Made by a program: the position numbers and the translations under genes. Below are positions 10,212 through 16,474 of a stretch of 43,772 bases of DNA, piece after piece. Source of the DNA: Coriobacteriia bacterium. Lineage in GTDB: Bacteria; Actinomycetota; Coriobacteriia; Anaerosomatales; SLCP01. The notes beneath the pieces were generated by a model. The model was not told the origin of the DNA. It searched no databases and worked only from the letters and a program-made list of their open reading frames with translations. The stretch is from the NCBI GenBank assembly GCA_030603745.1, contig JAUVXE010000015.1, positions 1-43,772 on the forward strand. The letters are read 5' to 3'. The stretch's first letter is position 1. Each line of letters starts with the position of its first letter.

Positions 10212-10862
10212 ATGGCCGCCCCGGGCGGACCGCGCGAACGGCTGACGTGCGAGCGCATGCCCGACCCGCTCGACGACGTGGCGCTCCGAGCCCGGCTCGC
10301 CGCCGCGCACGTGGCGCTCATCGGCTGCGGCGGCCTCGGCAGCAACGCCGCGGCGATGCTCGTGCGCTCGGGGGTGGGTGCGCTCACGCTCATCGACTTC
10401 GACGTCATCGAGGAGAGCAACCTCAACCGGCAGCTCTTCTTCCGCGACCAGCTCGGGCGCCCCAAGGTCGAGGCGCTCGCCGAGACGCTCCTGCGAATCG
10501 ACCCCGGGGTCGACCTCACGCTCGTGCGCGAGTGCATGACCGGGGAGAACCTGCTCGCGACCGTGGTCCACGCCGACGTGGTGATCGAGGCGGTCGACCG
10601 CGCCGAGGTCAAAGCGATGATCGCCGACGTGATGGCGCGTGATGCCGGCCATGTGCCGTTCGTGACCGCCTCGGGACTCGCCGGGTTCGACTCGGCCAAC
10701 CACGTGGTCACCGAGCGGCTCGGCGAGAACTTCTACCTCGTGGGCGACTGCGTGAGCGATGTCCGGCACGGGCTGCCGCTGTTCGCCTCGCGCGTGATGG
10801 TGGCCTCCGCGCACCAGGCGCACGTCGCGATCCGCATCCTGCTCGGGCACGACGAGCCGTAA
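10212..10862 (+). CDS. ThiF/MoeB-type sulfur-carrier adenylyltransferase
   Basis: A 216-residue E1-like enzyme that should adenylate the C-terminal glycine of the neighbouring sulfur carrier. The ATP-binding glycine loop VALIGCGGLGSN (about residues 37-48), the acid IDFD and the conserved ESNLNRQLFF are all present, followed by KVEALAE. It is shorter than MoeB (about 250) and lacks the CxxC zinc pairs, matching the small ThiF 'type 2' group seen in anaerobes. The ATG at 10212 starts 7 nt after the carrier stop, with GGGAGG overlapping the end of that gene, so the two are coupled. Together with AOR and the carrier it forms a self-contained cofactor-sulfuration set. Confidence 0.9.
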   Translation: MAAPGGPRERLTCERMPDPLDDVALRARLAAAHVALIGCGGLGSNAAAMLVRSGVGALTLIDFDVIEESNLNRQLFFRDQLGRPKVEALAETLLRIDPGVDLTLVRECMTGENLLATVVHADVVIEAVDRAEVKAMIADVMARDAGHVPFVTASGLAGFDSANHVVTERLGENFYLVGDCVSDVRHGLPLFASRVMVASAHQAHVAIRILLGHDEP

Positions 10863-10872
10863 GGCGGGCAGC

Positions 10873-10892
10873 GGCCCGGTCGGGAACGGGCC
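10873..10892 (+). terminator. possible convergent terminator after the ThiF-like gene
   Basis: GGCCCG (10873-10878) and CGGGCC (10887-10892) pair around an 8-nt loop, 10 nt after the ThiF-like stop and about 50 nt before the end of the opposing universal stress gene. There is no U-run. Confidence 0.35.
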
Positions 10893-10944
10893 CCGGCGCG
10901 GCGCGGTGAGGTCCGAGAGCCCCGCGGCGCGCGCCGTACGGCCC

Positions 10945-11781
10945 TCAGCCCCTCGGCTCGCCGCCGACCGGCACGAACAGCACCGGCACCGGGCTCTCCT
11001 GCGCCACACGCCGCGCCGTCGAGCCCCACAGCGCCCGGTGGATCACCCCGCGCCCGGCCGGCGACACCGCGATGACGCTCGCGTCCCACTCGACCGCCTC
11101 GGCGAGCAAGCCGTCCGCGGCACTCGCGTCGGCGCGCACCTCGAGGGCATGAGGGGGCGGCGCCGAGACCTCGGCTGCGCGCTGCGCCAGCTGCTCGCGG
11201 ACGTACTCCGGGTCCATCCCGGGGTCGGCGACGTGCACGACCCGCACCTCGCCCACTCCCGGCAGCCGCGAAACGAACGAGAGCTGGTCGGCGAGCGACC
11301 CGGACAGGTCAGTGCCCACGAGCACGCGCGCGAACGGCCCGCCCTCGCCGAGGCGGCACCACGCGCCCTCGCGCTCGGTGACGCGCTCGATGAGCACGGG
11401 CACGCGGCCACGCGCGGCGAGGCGTTCGGCGGTCGAGCCGAGCAGGCGGCCGGCCACCGCGCCGCGGCCGAGGCTGGTCATGACGACAAGCCCGGCGTCC
11501 TCCTCGGCGGCGATGGTCTCGATGGTCTCGACGGCGGGGCCGACCTCCACGCGAACGCCGACGTCGGCAAAGCCCGCGGAGCGCAGGTCGTCGGCGATCT
11601 CGCCGAGGCGTTCGACCGCGAGCTCGACGACGGCGGGCACGGTGCCACCCGCGGTGTAGAGGTCGAGGTCGACCGCGTGGACGAGCACGACGCGCTCGAA
11701 CGCGGCGGCGGCGCACGCGGTCATGGTGTCGACAGCGGCCAGGCTCGCCTCGGACAGGTCGGTGGCGACGACGACGCGCAT
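10945..11781 (-). CDS. tandem universal stress protein (two UspA domains)
   Basis: A 278-residue cytosolic protein with two UspA folds. Domain 1 starts MRVVVATDLSEAS and ends with the ATP-site pattern SLGRGAVAGRLLGST; domain 2 starts VLVGTDLSGS near residue 150 and ends SPAGRGVIHRALWGST. Both keep the G-x2-G-x9-G-S nucleotide-binding pattern, so both are probably ATP-binding. The gene follows acr3 by 3 nt, with AGGG before the ATG at 11781, so it is the last gene of arsR-acr3-usp. A universal stress protein co-expressed with an arsenite exporter suggests a role in metalloid stress, though no direct activity can be stated. Confidence 0.93.
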   Translation of the reverse strand: MRVVVATDLSEASLAAVDTMTACAAAAFERVVLVHAVDLDLYTAGGTVPAVVELAVERLGEIADDLRSAGFADVGVRVEVGPAVETIETIAAEEDAGLVVMTSLGRGAVAGRLLGSTAERLAARGRVPVLIERVTEREGAWCRLGEGGPFARVLVGTDLSGSLADQLSFVSRLPGVGEVRVVHVADPGMDPEYVREQLAQRAAEVSAPPPHALEVRADASAADGLLAEAVEWDASVIAVSPAGRGVIHRALWGSTARRVAQESPVPVLFVPVGGEPRG

Positions 11782-11784
11782 GGC

Positions 11785-12885
11785 TCACGCCCTCCCTTCG
11801 GCCGGAGCGAGCTCCCCGCTCCGACGCATCACGGACGTCCGGGTGCGCTTCGCGATCCACACGAGCGAGAGCATCAGCGGCACCTCGACGAGTACTCCGA
11901 CCACCGTGGCGAGCGCGGCACCGGAGGTCAGGCCGAAGAGCGCGATGGCGACCGCGACGGCGAGCTCGAAGAAGTTCGACGCGCCGATGAAGCCGCCGGG
12001 CGCGGCCACCGCGAACTCGATGCGCCACAGGTAGGCCCAGCCGTAGGCGATCGCGAAGATGAAGAGCGTCTGGATGACCAGCGGCACGGCGATGAGCCCG
12101 ATGTGGAGCGGGTTGTTGACGATGATCTCGCCCTGGAAGATGAAGATCGCCACGAGCGTCGCGAGCAGCGCGACGATCGTGACGGGACCGAACTTGGGCA
12201 GCAGCTCCGTCTCGAACCAGGGCAGGCCCTTCGCGGCGATGGTCCGGGTTCGCACGAAGTAGCCCGCGACCAGCGGCACCACCACGAAGAGCACCACCGA
12301 GAGCGCCATGGTCGCCCACGGCACGGGGATCCCGCCGATGCCGAGGAGCAGCGACACGATGGGCACGAACGCCACCAGCATGATGAGGTCGTTCACGGCG
12401 ACCTGCACGAGGGTGTAGGCGGGATCGCCGTCCGCCAGGTAGGACCACACGAACACCATCGCGGTACACGGGGCCGCGCCGAGCAGGACCGCACCGGCGA
12501 GGTACTGCTGTGCGAGCTCGGGCGTGATGAGGTCGACGAAGATGACGTTGAAGAACAGCCACGCGAAGCCGAACATCGAGAACGGCTTGATGACCCAGTT
12601 GACGACCGTGGTGACGATGAGGCCGTTGCGCCGCTCGCCCACCCGCTTGATGGCAGCGAAGTCGATCTGAAGCATCATCGGGAAGATCATCAGCCAGATC
12701 AGCACGGCGATGGGAAGCGAGATCGACGCGACCGTGAACTGGTCGAGCCACGCGGGAAGTCCCGGCCACGCATTGCCGATCACCGTCCCGGCCACGATGC
12801 AGAGCGCGACCCACACGCTCAGGTAGCGTTCGAAGAAGCCCATCCGCTTCTTCTCGGCACGTGTCTCGGGTGTCTGCGTCGTCAT
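11785..12885 (-). CDS. acr3: ACR3-family arsenite efflux permease
   Basis: A 366-residue membrane protein with about ten hydrophobic helices beginning at SVWVALCIVAGTVIGNAWPG. The ACR3 signature GAAPCTAMVFVWSYL, with the essential cysteine, and NDLIMLVAFVPI are present, and AAPGGFIGASNFFELAVA marks the second half. It exports arsenite using the membrane potential. The frame is open 34 residues further, but the ATG at 12885 has AAAGGA upstream and leaves a short cytosolic N-terminus, so it is preferred. It lies 13 nt after arsR, which should control it, and is followed by usp. No arsC or arsM lies nearby. Confidence 0.95.
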   Translation of the reverse strand: MTTQTPETRAEKKRMGFFERYLSVWVALCIVAGTVIGNAWPGLPAWLDQFTVASISLPIAVLIWLMIFPMMLQIDFAAIKRVGERRNGLIVTTVVNWVIKPFSMFGFAWLFFNVIFVDLITPELAQQYLAGAVLLGAAPCTAMVFVWSYLADGDPAYTLVQVAVNDLIMLVAFVPIVSLLLGIGGIPVPWATMALSVVLFVVVPLVAGYFVRTRTIAAKGLPWFETELLPKFGPVTIVALLATLVAIFIFQGEIIVNNPLHIGLIAVPLVIQTLFIFAIAYGWAYLWRIEFAVAAPGGFIGASNFFELAVAVAIALFGLTSGAALATVVGVLVEVPLMLSLVWIAKRTRTSVMRRSGELAPAEGRA

Positions 12886-12898
12886 GCCGGTGGTCCTT

Positions 12899-13222
12899 TC
12901 AGTCGCTGTCGCAGTGGTGGGCGTCGGTGCAGGTGACCTCGGTCGCGTGCTCGCCGAGGAGACCGTCGAGGCCGGCGAGGAGCTCATCGAGGGGCCCTCT
13001 CGACAGGCAGTAGGTCATCGCCGTGCCGAAGGGACGCGAGCTGAGAAGCCCTGCCTCCTTGAGCACCCGCAGGTGCTCGGAGATCGTGGACTGCGCGAGC
13101 GGGATCTCCGAGAAGAGCTCCGCGCCGCGGCACTCGGTCTGGGAGGCCAGCAGCTCGAGGATGCGGACGCGCGCGGGGTGCGCGAGCGCGCGGGCGGTGG
13201 CGGCGGTGCGCTCGGCGTCCAC
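12899..13222 (-). CDS. arsR: ArsR/SmtB-family repressor
   Basis: A 107-residue winged-helix repressor: HPARVRILELLA, then ECRGAELF, the recognition helix LAQSTISEHLRVLKEAGLL, and the wing FGTAMTYCLS. Arsenite-binding cysteines could be C31 in TECRG with the C-terminal pair in CTDAHHC, which differs from the E. coli ArsR ELCVCDL site and resembles actinobacterial variants that place cysteines in the C-terminal tail. The start is a GTG at 13222 with GAGGGGAG closely before it. It heads arsR-acr3-usp, and the inverted repeats 120-145 nt upstream are probable operator sequences. Confidence 0.93.
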   Translation of the reverse strand: MDAERTAATARALAHPARVRILELLASQTECRGAELFSEIPLAQSTISEHLRVLKEAGLLSSRPFGTAMTYCLSRGPLDELLAGLDGLLGEHATEVTCTDAHHCDSD

Positions 13223-13237
13223 GAAGCTCCCCTCTGG

Positions 13238-13298
13238 CGGGTGGCGGCGGGCGGTGGCTGGGGGTGGCGGGGGGTGGCGGGGTGTGGGGAGGCGGGGG
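13238..13298 (+). repeat. G-rich GGTGG/GGCGGGG tract upstream of arsR
   Basis: About 60 nt with repeated GGGTGGCGG-type units and at least six runs of three or more G on the plus strand, located in the arsR leader. It could fold as a DNA G-quadruplex, while the arsR transcript would carry the C-rich strand. It is low-complexity and noncoding. Confidence 0.5.
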
Positions 13299-13342
13299 CC
13301 ATGTCGGACGTGGCCCTCGGCCGCCCCCGGGCCATACCCTCT

Positions 13343-13367
13343 TATCGTATATCGACGATGAACGATA
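13343..13367. promoter_or_regulatory. candidate ArsR operator
   Basis: TATCGT (13343-13348) and ACGATA (13362-13367) form an inverted repeat across an AT-rich island in otherwise GC-rich DNA; a nested repeat ATCGT-N6-ACGAT spans 13344-13359. It lies between arsR (minus) and the thioredoxin-like gene (plus) and resembles the ATCG-rich dyads bound by ArsR/SmtB proteins. A further pair, ATACCCT at about 13334 and AGGGTAT at about 13414, flanks it. Confidence 0.45.
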
Positions 13368-13480
13368 GTACGGCGCGGCCGAGGATGTCAAGCTGCGCCA
13401 CGGTCCGGCCCTGTAGGGTATATCTGCCTCAGACGCCGGCACGCGCCGACCCGTCCACCCGCGAAGAGGAGTGACCAGTT

Positions 13481-14044
13481 GTGACCGCACCCGACCACGA
13501 GCGCGACCTCACCACACCCCCGCCTCCGCCTCCGCCCGCCGCGGAGCACCAGACACCCGTGCCCGCGGGCACGCTCAGTCCGCGCGCGAAGATCGCGGTC
13601 CTCGGCGTGGTGGTCATCGCCCTGGTGGCGGCGCTCGCCCTGCGGGGCACCGGCACCCCCGCCACCACGCCGCAGCCCGCCGTCCCCGGCGGCGCCGGCC
13701 TGCCCGCTCCCGGTTCAGGCCCCGACCCGGTCGCCGCCTACGAGGACGCGCTCGAGGCGGGCCTGCCGATCTACGTGCTCTTCCACTCCGCGACCTGCCC
13801 GAGTTGTGTCGAGATCACCGCCGCGAGCGTGGATGCCCGCCCCGACTACGAGGGCTCGGTGACCTTCGTCGACGTCGTCACCGACGACCCGCGCTCCCGT
13901 CCGCTGTTCTCCCGTTTCAACTTCCAGTTCATCCCCACGCTCTTCTTCCTCGCGCCCGACGGCAGCGTGGTCGACCAGCACACCGGCCCGCTCCCCGCCG
14001 AGGAGCTCCGCGCCCGCCTCGACGCGCTCGCCGCGGGCTCCTGA
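13481..14044 (+). CDS. membrane-anchored thioredoxin-like protein
   Basis: A 187-residue protein with a proline-rich cytosolic N-terminus (seven consecutive prolines near residue 13), one transmembrane helix at about 36-54 (KIAVLGVVVIALVAALAL), a Pro/Gly linker, and an extracytoplasmic thioredoxin fold whose active site is CPSC in HSATCPSCVEI. FIPTLFFLAPDG contains the cis-proline. The start is the GTG at 13481 preceded by GAGGAG. It ends 1 nt before a CcdA-like gene, so the pair probably forms a thiol relay: CcdA passes electrons across the membrane to this protein, which may keep CxxCH apocytochromes or other exported thiols reduced. The large cytochrome operon further right is the likely beneficiary; that link is inference. 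Confidence 0.9.
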   Translation: MTAPDHERDLTTPPPPPPPAAEHQTPVPAGTLSPRAKIAVLGVVVIALVAALALRGTGTPATTPQPAVPGGAGLPAPGSGPDPVAAYEDALEAGLPIYVLFHSATCPSCVEITAASVDARPDYEGSVTFVDVVTDDPRSRPLFSRFNFQFIPTLFFLAPDGSVVDQHTGPLPAEELRARLDALAAGS

Positions 14045-14045
14045 G

Positions 14046-14810
14046 ATGCTCGAGTCCCTCGCCGCGCAGCTCGGCGCCGAGGCCGGCGCGATCACCGTCG
14101 CCTCCTTCGGCGTGGCGCTCGTGGGCGGCGTGATCGCGGGGTTCGGCCCGTGCCTGCTGCCGCTCATCCCGGCCATCTTCGGCTACATCACGGGAGCGGC
14201 GGTCGTCCGCGAACCGACTGACGCCTCCCGGCGCTCAGGCGCGGCCGACGCGGGCGTCACGAGCTCGGCGCCCGACGCGACCACGGTGCGCCTGCGCTCG
14301 CTCACCCTCACCCTCGCGTTCATCCTCGGGCTCGCGACCACGTCGGCGGGGATCGGCGCGGTGGCCGCCGCGCTCGGACAGGCGGTCCTCATCGGCAGAT
14401 GGGCCTACTGGGCCGTCGCGGCGATCGCGCTCGTGATGGGGTTGCAGCTCCTCGGCGTGATCGAGCTCAAGATGCCGCAGTCCAGCCGCCTCATGGCGCG
14501 GCGCCCCAAGCGGCGGGGGCACCTCGGGGCGCTGCTCTTCGGCGGGGTGTTCGGACTGATCGTGACACCGTGCGCCACGCCGGTGCTCGCCGTCATCGCG
14601 ACGTTCGCGGCGGCTACGGGCGACATCCCGACCGGGGCGGCGCTGCTCTTCGTCTACGGGCTCGGCCGAGGAGTGCCGCTGCTGCTCGTCGCGCTCTTCT
14701 CCGGCGCGGTCGCGGGGATGACGACGGCCTCGAACGCCTCGGTGTGGCTCTCGCGCGCGGGCGGCGCGGCGCTCGTGGGCGTGGCGGTCTACCTCGTCTG
14801 GATCGCCTGA
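14046..14810 (+). CDS. ccdA: CcdA/DsbD-family membrane thiol transporter
   Basis: A 254-residue protein with about six transmembrane helices. The two reactive cysteines of CcdA-type proteins are visible in symmetrical settings: GFGPCLLPLIP near residue 37 and VTPCATPVLAV near residue 176. An unusually long polar loop (about residues 58-77, RSGAADAGVTSSAP) separates helices 1 and 2. CcdA moves reducing equivalents from cytosolic thioredoxin to extracytoplasmic proteins and is needed for system II cytochrome c maturation. It starts 1 nt after the thioredoxin-like gene. It is close to ars genes on the other strand but not part of them. Confidence 0.92.
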   Translation: MLESLAAQLGAEAGAITVASFGVALVGGVIAGFGPCLLPLIPAIFGYITGAAVVREPTDASRRSGAADAGVTSSAPDATTVRLRSLTLTLAFILGLATTSAGIGAVAAALGQAVLIGRWAYWAVAAIALVMGLQLLGVIELKMPQSSRLMARRPKRRGHLGALLFGGVFGLIVTPCATPVLAVIATFAAATGDIPTGAALLFVYGLGRGVPLLLVALFSGAVAGMTTASNASVWLSRAGGAALVGVAVYLVWIA

Positions 14811-14858
14811 CGCCCTGCCTGCGGGGTGACACGCGGGAGCCGCGGTGAGTGCAGGGCG
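14811..14858. terminator. hairpin between convergent ccdA and metF
   Basis: CGCCCTGC (14811-14818), immediately after the ccdA stop, is exactly complementary to GCAGGGCG (14851-14858). The 32-nt loop has internal CGCGG/CCGCG pairing. It sits in the short convergent gap and could end transcription from either side. No U-run is present. Confidence 0.4.
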
Positions 14859-14879
14859 GGCGCCCTACAGCCCGGCTCC

Positions 14880-15749
14880 CTACAGCCCGGCGCCCTCGAG
14901 GATCCGCGGCACGGCCTCGTCGACGCCGAGCGGCATGATGTGGACGCCGTGGGCCAGGTCGCGCAGTTCGCGCACCTGCTCGGTGGCGAGCGCGATCGAC
15001 TCGGCGAGCGGGTCTTCGGCGGCCTCGATGCGGGCGGAGATGTGCTCGGGCACCATGAGCCCCGCGAGGCGCTCGTTGATGAACTTGATCACGCGCGGAC
15101 TCTTGAGCAGCAGGATCCCGGCGATCAGCTTGACGCCGCTCGGCCGGAGGTCCTCGGCGGCGCGGGCGAACTTGTCCATGTCGAACACCGCCTGCGTCTG
15201 GAAGAACTCCGCGCCGGACTCGACCTTTCGCAGCGCGCGGTCGAGCTGGACGTCCCACGGCTCGGCCTCCGGGAAGACCGCCGCGCCGAGGTAGAAGTCG
15301 GTCGCGCCGGTGAGCTCACGGCCGTGCATGTCGCGGCCCTCGTTCATGCCGCGCGCGATCTCAAGCAGCTGGGTCGAGTCGAGGTCGAACACGCCCTTGG
15401 CCTCGGGGTGGTCGCCGCCGCGCGGGTCGTCGCCGGTCACGGCGAGGAAGTTGCGCAGGCCGAGGGTGTGGGCGGCGAGCAGGTCGGACTGGAGCGCGAG
15501 CCGGTTACGGTCGCGGCAGGTCTGCTGGAAGATCGGCTCCACACCCATGTCGAGCACCACGCGCGACGCCGCGAGGCTCGACAGGTGCAGCGTGGCTCCC
15601 TGGTTGTCGGTGACGTTGAGCGCGTGGCAGTGCGGGCCGAGCGTCTCGACCGCCCCGCGCATGCCGCTCATGTCCGTGCCACGCGGCGGGGCGACCTCAC
15701 CGGTCACCACGAACTCACCGCGCGCGAGCGCCTCGCGAAGCCGGCTCAT
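14880..15749 (-). CDS. metF: methylenetetrahydrofolate reductase MetF
   Basis: TIM-barrel flavoprotein that reduces 5,10-methylene-THF to 5-methyl-THF. The 289-residue sequence has the family's GEVAPPRGTD start (Glu of the catalytic region), NVTDNQGATLHLSS, QTCRDRNRLALQSDLLAA and FLAVTGDDPRGGDHPEAKGVFDLDS, all diagnostic. AEFFQTQAVFDMD and GILLLKSP are in the second half. The ATG at 15749 overlaps the metV stop as ATGA, so it is translationally coupled. The MetF-MetV pair is the form found in acetogens and other Wood-Ljungdahl or one-carbon anaerobes, in which MetV is a required zinc-containing partner. The 3' end carries a short duplication CCCTACAGCCCGGC in the final codons and just after the stop. 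Confidence 0.96.
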   Translation of the reverse strand: MSRLREALARGEFVVTGEVAPPRGTDMSGMRGAVETLGPHCHALNVTDNQGATLHLSSLAASRVVLDMGVEPIFQQTCRDRNRLALQSDLLAAHTLGLRNFLAVTGDDPRGGDHPEAKGVFDLDSTQLLEIARGMNEGRDMHGRELTGATDFYLGAAVFPEAEPWDVQLDRALRKVESGAEFFQTQAVFDMDKFARAAEDLRPSGVKLIAGILLLKSPRVIKFINERLAGLMVPEHISARIEAAEDPLAESIALATEQVRELRDLAHGVHIMPLGVDEAVPRILEGAGL

Positions 15750-16474
15750 CGGCCATCCTCCCCGCCGGTGGTCCCGGACCCGCCGTCCCGACCGCCCCGT
15801 GCGCGGCCCTCGCGCGCGCGGCCCTCGCGCAGGTTCACCGCGCCCGGCTTGAGCTTCTTGCTGAAGTCCTTGGGAGCGAGCGAGCCGCGGCCGCCGCCCC
15901 GCCCCTGCGCCTCGAGGCGCCTGCGGATGAGGACGTGGGTGCACTCGCGGTCGGTCACGACCTCGCACCGGCCCTCCCACATCCCGCCGCACGGGCCGTT
16001 GAGCAGCCCCTTGGGACAGGTCGTCACGGGGCAGACCCCGGCGGTCAGGTCGAGTACGCACTCGCCGCACATCTGGCACCGCTCCTCGAACACGCCGTGC
16101 CGGACCACGTTGCCGAGGAACGCGCTCTCAAGCCCGGGAAAGACCGGCGTGCCGGGACGGGCGTCGGCGACCGTCTGCACGCCCGCACCGCACGAGAGCA
16201 CGAGGATCGCCTCGGCGGTCTCGAGCGAGCCGGCGTTCTTGCGGGTGGTCAGGCGCGTGCCGCCCTCGTGGCAGGCGACCTCGCCCACCGCCCAGCCGGT
16301 GACCTCGCGCCCGGCGGCCTCGAGTCTGGCCGCGGCCTCGCGCACCTCGTCCTCGCCGCCGGTCTTGGCGACGGTGGCGCACTGGCCGCACCCCATGATG
16401 AACACGCGCGTGGCGCCGACCTCGTCGAGGTTGGCGATGATGCGCTCCCAGTCGCGTGGGCGGGTGATGATCAC
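15746..16474 (-). CDS. metV: MetV, zinc-containing MTHFR partner subunit
   Basis: A 242-residue protein of the MetV type (methylenetetrahydrofolate reductase C-terminal family). It starts MIITRPRDWERIIANL, has the Cys-containing MGCGQCATVAKTGG, VGEVACHEGG and LSCGAGVQTVAD, then the Cys-rich zinc/iron region CQMCGECVLDLTAGVCPVTTCPKGLLNGPCGG and CTHVLIRRRL. The tail is low-complexity Arg/Gly. The start is the GTG at 16474, which overlaps the metH stop as GTGA and has GGGGAG 9 nt upstream; longer in-frame readings run into metH and are rejected. It works with MetF to make methyl-THF, which the adjacent MetH-like protein then consumes. Confidence 0.93.
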   Translation of the reverse strand: MIITRPRDWERIIANLDEVGATRVFIMGCGQCATVAKTGGEDEVREAAARLEAAGREVTGWAVGEVACHEGGTRLTTRKNAGSLETAEAILVLSCGAGVQTVADARPGTPVFPGLESAFLGNVVRHGVFEERCQMCGECVLDLTAGVCPVTTCPKGLLNGPCGGMWEGRCEVVTDRECTHVLIRRRLEAQGRGGGRGSLAPKDFSKKLKPGAVNLREGRAREGRARGGRDGGSGTTGGEDGR

